DNA of 64,000 bases. It comes from Phialocephala subalpina (taxonomy: Eukaryota > Ascomycota > Leotiomycetes > Helotiales > Mollisiaceae). Position 1 is the stretch's first letter, and each line of letters opens with the position of its first letter. The stretch lies in assembly GCA_900073065.1 (NCBI GenBank), contig FJOG01000012.1, positions 835,981 through 899,980 on the forward strand, written 5' to 3'. The translations under genes and the position numbers were made by a program. Of this stretch, positions 1-9,880 are shown one piece after another. The notes below the pieces were generated by a model. The model worked only from the letters and a program-made list of their open reading frames with translations, did not search any database and was not told where the DNA came from.

Positions 1-971
1 AAAGAGTCGCCAGGCAGCACTAGATGCCCACGACTAGAGCGCCCTAACCAAATACTCACCTGTAGTCGGAGGGAGATTTGCGCCCGCCACGGCGTAGTGT
101 ATTGAGCTCCGATATGTGTTGTATCAGAAATACTGCTTGGTGTTCGGTAATTTGCTTGAAGTGTTTGCTTTGATGCCAAGCTTTTCTCCTTACCGACGAT
201 CCATGAGACTACCATAGGTCGTGGCAAGTGCCTATCATTCAAAATTTCAACACACAGCCAGCGAGCCGTGGTGCCGGGAGGCCTCACCGCTTTCCCACAA
301 GGCTGGTACTAAATACCGATGTCCAGTGATGTCGAGTATGGAGAACATAGTGTCGGGAAGCCTCGATATCATCAATTTTGTTTTTGAATTCGGCTGTGGT
401 GTAATGGCGTTCATCTGGAAGGGTGTCATCGTTTGGTGTCATAGTATCGAAAAATATAAAATGGTGCAAGGACAGAATGTCCACATCTGTGTCCGGACAT
501 GGTGGCGTCCAGTTGCGAGGTGACATGCATCCTATTCACCAAACCTGGGCGTTAATTCGAAAGCATCGGGAGGCCTCACTTCAACTCGCCTAGCCGTTCC
601 ACTCAAGGCCCAGGATGTACTCGTCGGCGGAGGCCCCACGACATTCAAGTTCTGTATTTAATCTTGACTCCCACATAATTCCGTGCTTCCAAGCATCGAT
701 AAGCTCGCGCATATGGCTCTTGACCATATCCGAGAAAATCGATTGCCTGCCTTGGGAGTCGTCTGGCGGTCTCCTAATTTCCATCATTACAAGGCCTTAG
801 TGCCTTGGTTTCTTGGCCTGAGAAGCCTGTCTTTGTTTTGCAGAAGTCTGCCTTGCCGAAGGCAGACCCTGCGCCCACGCAGTCCAAATTCCGCCCAATT
901 CTGTTTCAGGATTCACATACGTTAAGCTCAGAGAGCTCAGGGAGCTCGATCTCGACCTCTCAAGATGTCCT
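1..971. other. Region without a recognised gene
   Basis: I see no convincing coding region here. Short open frames occur on both strands but none resembles a known protein family. The open frame of the C2H2 gene extends upstream to about position 822 without an ATG, so a 5' exon of that gene could lie in this stretch, but I cannot place it. Confidence 0.5.
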
Positions 972-1999
972 GTGGGATCAGAGAACTTCTATCGATGTGA
1001 TTTACGGCCAAACTCTTCTTCGTCTTCTGATTTTTATGAATCCGGTTTCGATTACGACGACCTTGATGACAATTTCTTTCTCGACCAACTTTTCGCAACT
1101 CGGGGAGATAAATGGGACTCTTCACGAGGGAACTTTGAATATCTACAAGCACAACTCGACAACTGGAGCGCGATTCTCGATCCTGTCCCTGTCAACCAAA
1201 TCCCGACGGATTGCGTCAATTCCAGCTTGCGGCTCGGCAGTTCGGGCAAATCTGACTCGAATCTCGACTTTGCCCTCGACCTCGACTTCGACGGAGGACT
1301 TCAACTTCAGCGCTTCGAAACTCTGGGGGCTTCGAGCAGCGTCCTTTCTTTGAACGCTCTTCTTCCCGCCGATTTGGTTCTTTTCGACGCTGCAGCTGGA
1401 CTGCAGCTTGACAATATTACATCACTGCCTACACATCCGCAAGCCTTGGATCTTGGCAATCAGTCTCCTGCACTCTCTGCAATTGAGCCGCCTTTATCAA
1501 CGAGTGTTCTTCACGCAATAGCGCTGAGGAATTCCACTCCCCTGGCTCTCACGGCTTCTTCAAACACTGCCACGGCAATAGAGTGCACATGGCCAGGTTG
1601 CTCGAGGTCCTTCGCTGCTATGACAGACTACAAGTAAGCTTTCTTTTCCCAACCTCTTGGCAAGTTCTGACATCCCAAAGCCACCATATCAAGAACCACA
1701 CCAAACCTTTCCTCTGTCCTCACTGCCCTGCTCGTCACGCAACCAAACGCCATCTTGATCGGCACGTCAATGAACGCCACGATGCCGTCGAACAATATTT
1801 CTGTCCAGTCCTAGGCTGTAAACGGTCACGCATGGGCGGACATCCCTTCCCTAGAGTAGAAAACTGCAGGAGACATGTGATGAGTGTTCACCAACTTGAT
1901 GGAAATGCTGTGGGTGGGTTGGACATGAACGACGAGACCCGACGGATTAGGGAGAGTAGGAAGCAAAGGAGGAGGGTCGAGGTTGTTGTTCTTGAATGA
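972..1999 (+). CDS. C2H2 zinc-finger protein, start unresolved
   Basis: Two exons, about 972-1633 and 1681-1999, joined by a 47-nt intron with a GTAAGC donor. The first exon is acidic and Ser/Leu/Asp-rich. Across the junction lies a C-x4-C-x12-H-x3-H finger, then a C-x2-C-x12-H-x4-H finger, then a longer irregular C-x4-C...H-x4-H unit, followed by a basic Arg-rich tail. It is probably a nuclear DNA-binding protein; no target can be inferred. The conserved frame opens at 822 but has no ATG before the fingers; position 972 is a GTG. An ATG in good context at 965 is one base out of frame, so either a 5' exon is missing from this model or the sequence carries a single-base indel near 968-971. Confidence 0.6.
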
Positions 2000-2697
2000 A
2001 TAAACGAATCTTCTTGAGTCAATCTACCTTGCTGGCGCAACTTTACAACCAAGTGATTCGAGTTTATCAACGATGATGAGCAAAGTGGCTTCCGACCGTA
2101 GCAACTTGGGCTTTGAGGCTAGCTATCTTTCGTTGTAACATCCCCGATATCTTCTTGTTTGTGCTCAGCGGCTTCAGAACGAGTTGTTAGCACCTTGAAA
2201 CACTTTCGTCCATGGTTGTCTGCCATGCTGAAGGTACGGGTGATGGCAAGCCCACGATCACGTGTCGTTGCCTTCGCTAAAGGTGGCAGTCGTCCATTTC
2301 GGGTTGCAAGATGCGAGTTTGAAAGAGCCATGATACCGACGATTACGAGTTCAAGGAGCATTCAGTCCCAGGCTCCGACTTGAAAGCCCTGTTTCTTGAT
2401 GTTCTTCAGTCGTTATGGCCAATGATTCTTGAGTTCGAAAATTTCGGCCTGTTGGACCCCCGTCCATGACTACTCTATTGTTGTTTTCAACCCAACCCCG
2501 TTACAGGTCATGCACAGGAAATGAAGTAGTATTTATATAGTTCAATTCCCCCATATTTTAACTCCAATACAGCTTTCAATCCTCCTTGCTCTTTCGTTGT
2601 TGATTCTGTGCTTCTTGTGCCCCTTTTCACATTTTTCGGTTTCAAAACAACCAGATTTGCAAATCTCTCAACGCGACCAACAAGTTCTGTCGTCAAT
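2000..2697. other. Intergenic region upstream of the RTA1-like gene
   Basis: No supported gene. The last 150 bases are pyrimidine-rich and probably hold the promoter and 5' leader of the gene starting at 2698. Confidence 0.4.
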
Positions 2698-3700
2698 ATG
2701 TCGTCAGACTCAAATGAGAAATATAAATACTATCACTACGATCCCTCTTTGGCCGCTGCCTGTATTTTCGCAGTTGTGTTCGGGATAACAACCATTTGGC
2801 ATTCGATCCTCATCGCCAAGCACAGGACGTGGTACTTCATCCCTATGCTCGTTGGCGGAATTTGTACGTAATATTTCTCCTTCCAACTTCCGCTGTACTT
2901 ATCCCATTCCAATAACGTCTCCTAATCCCTTTCGCCACAGTTGAAATCGTTGGATATGCGGCTCGTGGTGTATCGAGTGGACAAGCCCCACATTTGACAA
3001 TTGCTCCCTATGTCATCCAAACCCTTCTTCTGCTCGTCGCTCCAGCACTCTTAGCAGCTAGTATTTACATGATATTGGGTCGCATCATTGTCAGCGTGGA
3101 TGGAGAGTCCTACAGTTTGATTAAGAAGAGATGGTTGACGAAGGTCTTTGTGACAAGCGATGTGCTTTCTTTCTTTATTCAGCTTGGTGGTACGTATGAT
3201 TCTTGGGATCGAATCATCAATGAGACCCTTTCTAACTCCACATAGGTGGTGGACTGATGGCTAGCTCGAAAGCATCATCAGCTAAACTAGGCTCACACAT
3301 CGTCCTCGCAGGACTACTCATCCAAATCATAATCTTCGGCTTCTTCATTGTCGCCACCCTGGTCTTTCATCTTCGATTACGCGCCATGCCAACCACTCAA
3401 TCCCACGATCCTTCGTTGCCCTGGAAGAAATTTCTATACATATTGTACACCTCGAGTGCGTTCATCATGATTCGATCGATTGTACGTGTAGCAGAGTTCG
3501 TCGAGGGTTTCGAGGGAGTGATTATTCTGCACGAGGTCTTTCTTTATGTTTTTGATGGTGTACCGATGGCTGCAGTAATGGCTATTTTTGATATCTGGTA
3601 TCCGTCGAGCTTCTCGAAGCAGGCAAGAAAAGTTAGACTCCATGCGGAGAGTGTGGAGTCGAACCGTGAGCTCTCGAATGTTGAGCTACAGAGCAAGTGA
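2698..3700 (+). CDS. RTA1-like seven-transmembrane protein
   Basis: Exons 2698-2863, 2941-3189 and 3246-3700 give 289 residues. Introns are 77 and 56 nt with GTACGT donors, and all phases agree. The protein is hydrophobic with about seven membrane spans and shows RTA1-family signatures: a YAARG-type segment after the second span, the run APALLAASIYM, an FVTSDVLSF segment and a glycine-rich QLGGGG stretch before the fifth span. Yeast relatives (Rta1, Rsb1) sit in the plasma membrane and are linked to lipid-base or sterol-drug tolerance. That role here is inferred from the family only. The ATG at 2698 is chosen because an upstream in-frame start (2608) is non-ATG and lies in a pyrimidine-rich leader. 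The C-terminal tail is hydrophilic. Confidence 0.88.
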
Positions 3701-4519
3701 ATGCTGAGTAACACGACAGAGGGATTGAGAGGACAGACAAAGGGGGACTGGATGTTCGATATTGAGATTGATTGTTTTGGAAGGTCGTTTGATGTTCAGC
3801 AGTTTTAGTTTGTTATTTGGAGTGGCAAACTTGAAATATTTCTGTTCGTTACTATATTAGTGTCAGTTTTTGAAGAAAAAAAATCCTGGTAGGCTCGTGG
3901 CAAGTGCCAATTTTCAGTCCTTGCGCATATGTTGAGAAGCTTTACTGATTCCTGCGAGGTTGACCTCAAATTGGTTAATTAGCAAGTCAGTGCGCCAAGC
4001 AGAGTTATCTGATCCGCACCCCTTGTACAGTACCGGCCTCCGAAAAGCCCCTGAGTTTATACCCTATTTCCTCTCTGCTGGCATCTCACTGCAGTAGGAC
4101 TAGCATGGGTCGACATTATCAGATGGTCAGATAACCAAGGATCTTCTGTCCTGGATGGCTGAGAGCTTAACTCCGTACTTGCTCGCCAATCGATCCAACT
4201 CCGCACTTCTTCATATTCCGACAAACAAACGCCGCATTGTGCATCGCTGCCAATGAATGAGTCATTGAACGATCGAATTGTTCCTAGAGGGATGCAGCTC
4301 GATTCCAACATGTGGTATTGGGGTGGGTGACGAGAAATGTGCATTTCTTCTTTGTGTGGCCTAGACACCGTGGTACATAAAGACTTCCAGACTGCTTTGC
4401 CCTCCTCTTTCCGACGTTCTCTTACCTTTACTCGAATCACTGTTCTTCGGATGCCACTTTACGATTTCATTCTTGTCTCGTCGCCTCGCTTTCGTTGCGA
4501 TTCACGCTAAACAGCAGTG
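3701..4519. other. Intergenic region between RTA1-like gene and MFS transporter
   Basis: No supported gene. The T-rich stretch after 3700 fits the 3' end of the RTA1-like gene. The segment 4380-4519 is C/T-rich and is the likely promoter-proximal leader of the MFS gene. A minus-strand open frame at 4057-4440 resembles nothing I recognise. Confidence 0.4.
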
Positions 4520-6196
4520 ATGGCATCTGCTGGCCCAACCAACCCATCCCCAATCCCCGCCGCATCCTCGGACATTGATATAGAGAGAGGGGGTTCCATC
4601 TCCAACCACATCACAAGCGATGCCGAGAAGGAACCGATGAAAAATGTCGGCGTCGTAGAAGAAAAGCTAGAACAGGGTGTCTCAGAAGCAGAAGATCCGT
4701 ATTTCGTCAGTCCTCCCTCCAGTCTTCATGCATGCAAACTCACTTCAGTCCAGGTTACCTGGGATGGCGAAAACGATCCTCTCAATCCATTCAACTGGCC
4801 TCGAAGGGTGAAATGGGCCGTGACACTCCTCACCTCGCTCGGAGGCATGGTCACTTTGATGTCGTCAACGATGATGGCTCCTGCTCTGCCCGCCATCTCT
4901 CAGGACCTTCATACCGACGATGCAACGACACAATTGACACTGTCGATATTCGTCCTCAGCTTCGCCATTGGACCTATGATTTTCGCTCCAATGACTGAGG
5001 TCTTTGGCAGAAAGCCGGTCTGGCTTCTGGGCGGCTGTTTCTACATTCTTTGGAATACTGTCTGCGGCTTCTCAAAGACCAATGGAGTGATGATTGCAGG
5101 TAGATTCTTTGCCGGTCTGGGAGCTAGTGTTGAATATACCGTAAGTGTATCGATGAAAAAGTTGATCGAAGACAAGAAGAAATGTTGACTGCCGCTCTAG
5201 ATTGGCACCCCAGTTCTGAGTGATTGCTGGCGACGTGAACAGCGAGGGCACTCTTTTGCCATTGCTACCTTCCTTCCACTTTTTGGTCCTGCGCTAGGTC
5301 CAATCCTTGGTGGCGTCATTACTGGATCTATCGGATGGCGGTGGCTGTTCTGGGTCTTGTCCATTTTTTATGCTGTGCTCATGCTCTCCGCTTTCTTCTT
5401 CTTCCCTGAGACATACGCTGGGGCAATTCTCCATCGCAAAGCCAAACAACTGCGGAAGCACACCGGTCGAGAATACTCCACCGAGCATGAGAGAGAGAGC
5501 CAATCACTCTCTCACCTGATTGCAATCAGTCTGGCCCGCCCCTGTCGCCTCCTCCTCACACAACCTCTCATCCAACTCATGTCCTTTTTCCTCGCCTACA
5601 ACTACGGCATCCTCTATATTGTCCAATCCACATTGGCTACGCTCTGGATTGAGCATTACAAACAATCTGTATCTGTCTCCGGGCTACACTACATTGCAAT
5701 TGCAGGTGGTTGCATTTTCGCTTCTCTGGTGGGAGCACGATTCATGGACCGTGTCTGGCAACATCTCAAGGCACGTGCAAAAGGCGAGACTCAACCTGAA
5801 TACCGCGTGCCCTTGATGATCCCAGGGGCAATCCTCATTCCTGTTGGCTTGTTCATTTATGGCTGGACTGCACAAGCACACGCCTTCTGGATTCTCCCCG
5901 ACATTGGTATTGCGATCTTCAGTTGTGGCATCATAGTTGGAACTCAAGCAATGCAAGCGTATGTCATGGACTCGTTCCTGAAGCATGTTGCTAGTGCCAG
6001 TGCGGCGAGTCAATTACTTCGCAGTCTTGCCGGTTTCGCCTTTCCGTTGTTTGCTCCGAAGATGTATCAGACGCTGGGGTATGGCTGGGGCAACAGTTTA
6101 CTGGCTTTCATGTTCATTGCAATCGGTGTTCCGGCACCGCTTATCCTGTGGAAATATGGTGCGAAGTTGAGAGCTAAGGGTAAGCCTCAATGGTAA
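4520..6196 (+). CDS. MFS transporter, DHA1-like multidrug family
   Basis: Exons 4520-4705, 4754-5140 and 5201-6196 give 522 residues. After a 60-70 residue acidic cytoplasmic tail and the common fungal TWDGENDPLNP pre-helix motif come about twelve membrane spans. The loop 2-3 signature reads TEVFGRKPVW, and the region after span 4 carries SDCWRREQRG followed by FGPALGPILGG, both typical of the DHA1 drug:proton antiporter group. The expected role is proton-coupled efflux at the plasma membrane; the substrate is unknown. The first intron (4706-4753) is 48 nt and in frame, so reading through it adds 16 residues; I prefer the spliced form because it restores the conserved motif. The second intron has a perfect GTAAGT donor. 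The start is the ATG at 4520, not the GTG one codon upstream. Confidence 0.9.
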
Positions 6197-6556
6197 TTAG
6201 TGACGGGAACAGGGAGAAGCGACTGCGCCTAGAGGATTAAGGGGGTGGTACTGGCTGATTGATGGGACAGAAGTGAGAACGGTCAGGAGATTTTACCCCG
6301 CATTCGCTAAACATAGGGGTCTCGGCAAGCAAACTCTCACTGTCGCATGAATGACCCAGGAGGCATGAGAGCATGGTCTTCGTTGGAGAATACGATGGAT
6401 GGGGTTGGGTACTCTTCTCAGGAGCCCGTCGGCAACTCGACATTGCTATAAGTCTACCGTATTTACAAGAGAATTCTGGAGTAAGTCGTCACAAACCATC
6501 ATCTAAGTGACAAGTCTAGCAAGAGTCCTGATTCGTTGGCCAACACGATCAACCTC
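6197..6556. other. Convergent intergenic region
   Basis: It lies between the 3' ends of the MFS gene and the decarboxylase-like pseudogene. No coding signal seen. Confidence 0.4.
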
Positions 6557-7537
6557 TTATATTTCCGAATAAGCCTGGGCAATGCGATTGCTCATCTTGT
6601 AGTGAGTCCCAACTTGAGCCGTAATGCTCACGTTACTCCTGGACTGAAACAGAACAACAATATCTGATCCACCGAATTGAAAGTACGAGATCTCTTCACC
6701 CTTCTTCAAATACTGGCCAACCTTGGTAGTTAAAATAACGGACGACACCTGCGCCATCCCCATCGGCAACACAACAACAAGCCCAATCGGTGTATCCAGC
6801 ACCACCAAACCCCCTCGTCTGAACGAACTGATATCCTGCCGTATCTGGCGCATTGAAATCATGAACCTCCCTGTGCTCCCACCCATCCTTCCAATGAAAA
6901 TTCCTCTTTGGCACCAATCATAGTGTCCCGTACACATCCATCTCAGACTTCAGTTCAAGATAAACCTGACCTGGAACCACCCTCGCTTCCACGACTTTCC
7001 CACTGACAGGCGCATGCTGCCGATGATAATCTGCTGGGCTGAGAAATAAATGGATGAAGATCCCGCCATTGAATGCATCTTTGTATGGGCTGCCTTCTAA
7101 CAGTTCACCGATCATCCATGGTATGTTCTCAATCGTCACCCCCCGAGTCGGCGCGAATCCCCCATTGCCCATCGAATGTCGAATCCGCAGGCGAGATAAT
7201 GGCACTTGGATCGGAAATCGCAGCGATAGGGCGGTACCCAGGCTTGAAGTTCCGTGCGAACAGGTCGTTGAATGTCTTCCATCCTGTGCGAGGTTCCAGA
7301 TACTCATCCATATTATACGAAGGGCTCGCGCGAAAAGCCATGAGCGACTCCTTGGTTAGAGACTGTGGCGTGTCGAGGAATTGTCCTATGGCGTTAGCAT
7401 ATTTGACTATTCATACTGAAAGCTAAGATAGCTTTTCCATCTTCTTCGAAAGCGCGATTTTAGACTAAAGATCAATGACAGATTGCTGGTCGAACACAAA
7501 ATAAAAGGTGCAAAGATGAACGTAGACATTTTTACCC
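6557..7537 (-). pseudogene. Phosphatidylserine-decarboxylase-like gene, broken
   Basis: Pieces in different frames line up with a PSD-family decarboxylase. In order they are: an FLDTPQSLTKES segment and GWKTFNDLFAR (7391-7250), SPADSTFDGQW, then NIPWMIGELL, LSPADYHRQHAPVSG, NAPDTAGYQFVQTRG, LPMGMAQVSSV and FQFGGSDIVVLF. The GGS near the end is where this pyruvoyl enzyme family self-cleaves. Three lesions break the frame: a six-base C run at 7139-7144, a TGA at 6918-6920 and a five-base C run at 6810-6814. Losing one base from each run would keep the frame. An intron with donor near 7535 and acceptor near 7390 (GCTAAC branch) joins a poorly conserved upstream exon, which itself has stops further 5'. 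Read as encoded, no functional enzyme is made. Relatives include amino-acid decarboxylases of fungal secondary metabolism. Confidence 0.75.
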
Positions 7538-8325
7538 TGGACAGCTCGCAAGGTACCCAGGTGAGAAGGTTGTTTGATAAACCCTAGGAATTCGGTCCGG
7601 GTTCTGATGTCGCGCGTCTCTTTAATTCCGCTGCTCCGAACTAATTCAATGGCCTGGTGAAGAGGACGAACCAGCCATGTTGCTTGTCGCGAGCCTCTGT
7701 GTTGATTTTACGGATAAGCTCGTTGATGATTGGTTAGTACTCGGAGGATTCTGGCTGGAATTGCTCTCCTCGATAGCTCCCTTTCCTCTCTCCGGTTCTT
7801 TTGGGAGGCATGGTGGCTTCGAATGGGAACCGTGTGTATAAATGCCTCGCAGGTTGGCAAGTCTGAATTGAGATTGAAATTCGAATTGTTGTTCTTGTTT
7901 ACTTCGCGGGTCGAACAGCAGCCTGATAACAGGAATTGGGACATGGTGAGAATTGGTGCTACTCGAGGTAGATCCGCTCCAGACACAGGTACGACAAGAA
8001 AGAAAAGCGCACACAACTTGAGCCAGATGGGGGAAATATACAACATTGGACAAACAAATCTATTCCTTTTGGTTACCTCAACATAATGATATATCGTCCC
8101 GTTTTCCATATATCGCATAGGTAACAAAGCAAAATCATAAACATATACTGACCGAAAAGTGGGGTATCGAACTTCGAAGACGAACGCTCGAACGCCTGAC
8201 CTAGATTGCCTCCCCTCCTGTTACCTTGCCCGCCCTGCCCATCTCCAAGGTCCGTCATTGCCACCGAATATGCCCAAACTCCCAGTCTTGACCGACAAGA
8301 GAACTTCCTTAGTCGTGGTCACGAT
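7538..8325. other. Intergenic region with possible 5' remnant of the decarboxylase-like gene
   Basis: Minus-strand sequence up to an ATG at 7811 can be read as a degenerate N-terminal exon but contains stops. The rest shows nothing I can identify. Confidence 0.35.
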
Positions 8326-9880
8326 CTAGGAGTCACCACCCATCCCCAACATCCTACTGGCCTTGCTTTCGCTCCCCTCCGTCCTCTCACCCACACTGAT
8401 CTCGGTGATATTCTCTCCTCTGAGTCTCCATTCTCTTTCTGTTCCCGAGGTCGGAACTCTGAACAGATTGTTGCTCTTTCCAGTTCCAGTCTCATTTTCC
8501 TCACCCTCCTCTTCAACCAGCTTCGGGCTCGGCATCGATGTCTCATTCCATTCCTCGTCGACGAGCGCATAGACAGTTGTGACATTGATCTCAAGCGGAA
8601 CGTTCTTCCCGTTATTGCTATCGATGATATATTCATCTGAACTATGTCTCGAAAGATCTTTGAGCTCGACGTCCGAAAGCGGCGTGACACTTCCTTTCCG
8701 GTCTCTTTCGCTAACGTCAGTCTCGAGATCGTATTCCCTTCCAGGTTTTCGAGAAATTCGTCCCGCTATGTGCAACACTGATTTCTTGCACACTCAGATT
8801 CCGTCCGAAGGGTCTGAAGCCAGAGGATCCAGGACCATTATCATCCGAGCTTCCAATCCAGCGGCTTTTATTGAAGAGTGGTCTGATGGCAGGTGCCGAG
8901 ATGGCTATGAGGGACACGAAAGTTTCGCGTATTCCCCAAATGGTGGAATTGCCTATCTGAGAGACGGAGGCGAGGGTAAGGATGCAGCGGAGCAGAGCTG
9001 CAGTAATAACGAATACGCCGGAGGAAAGGAGAAGGCCGATTATAATTTTGCGGCGCAGAGGGATCCTGGCTCTCCAGATCAAAGGAAGTGGGATGGCGAG
9101 AATACCGACATCGGTTCTGCGGAGGAACAGGGGTCAGCAAGGTTGAGGTTAGGTGTAAGACGAAGGAAGATAGAGAAACGCTTACAAGACGTTGAGGGTT
9201 GCAACAACGATATAATTTGCAACAGTGAGAGTGCATTTGTCTATTGTTGATCAGCACGTGAGGGTTGCAACTTTCAACTTGGGATGAAGTACCTCCAGCA
9301 TAAGGTTTGACTTGCCAATTTTTCGGAATTGGGGTACAGTGAGCAAACAGAGTTAAGAGCACGGCAACATAAGCGATTGCGCTGAGAACGCCCATGACCT
9401 TGGCGAATTTTTGTTGCCAAAGTCCGAGACTGCGTCGCCTGTCAATAAGAGCAGCAGAATGGGAGGAAATACTGACGTCAAGCGGGAGTAGAAAAACAGC
9501 AGAGATGCCTTCAGTGACCAGATCAAGGTCACGTACGATATCCATGCCACGAACAGTGCCTTAGACCCGACCTCATACCTTGCTGCCGTTTCGTCCGAAA
9601 GAGCAGCAGCTGTCTGTTCGTTGAGGCCAACGAAGGAACCATAGTCATCTGACGGTTCATTAGCCAGAGCACTCAGTTTGCAGGTGGGCATATACTGACT
9701 GATTATTTGTACCGTCGCTGAATCGACAGTCCACAAGATCATAGCAACGAACGCAAAAAAGTCATCCCAGGCAAAATTGGCAAAGCCAACAACCTTCCAC
9801 CTGGCAAAGAATCGAAGTATGAAGATGACCATTCCAATTCCATACTCGGTCCATAGTTCCGTTTGATAAGGCGAGCCCAT
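8326..9880 (-). CDS. SAT4/Pth11-like fungal rhodopsin-fold membrane protein
   Basis: Exons 9880-9477, 9429-9293 and 9240-9186, then 9116 to about 8800, then a C-terminal segment ending at 8326. Introns of 47, 52 and 69 nt keep frame and restore family motifs: YSRLTLGLW, NWQVKPYAG, CTLTVANYIVV, LTDVGILAIPLPL and ARIPLRRK. There are about seven spans and a long hydrophilic tail, the layout of fungal rhodopsin-domain (SAT4) proteins. Pth11-like members act as surface sensors in some plant pathogens; that is family knowledge, not shown here. The tail changes frame between about 8835 and 8766; a 57-70 nt intron with a weak GTCCTG donor, or a single-base indel, would explain this and I cannot choose. 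The ATG at 9880 is preferred because it places the first span at the usual distance. Confidence 0.78.

Noticed and set aside
7730..8086. Plus-strand frame of about 118 codons between the decarboxylase-like pseudogene and the SAT4-like gene
   Set aside because: No family resemblance; it overlaps the degenerate antisense exon of the decarboxylase-like gene.
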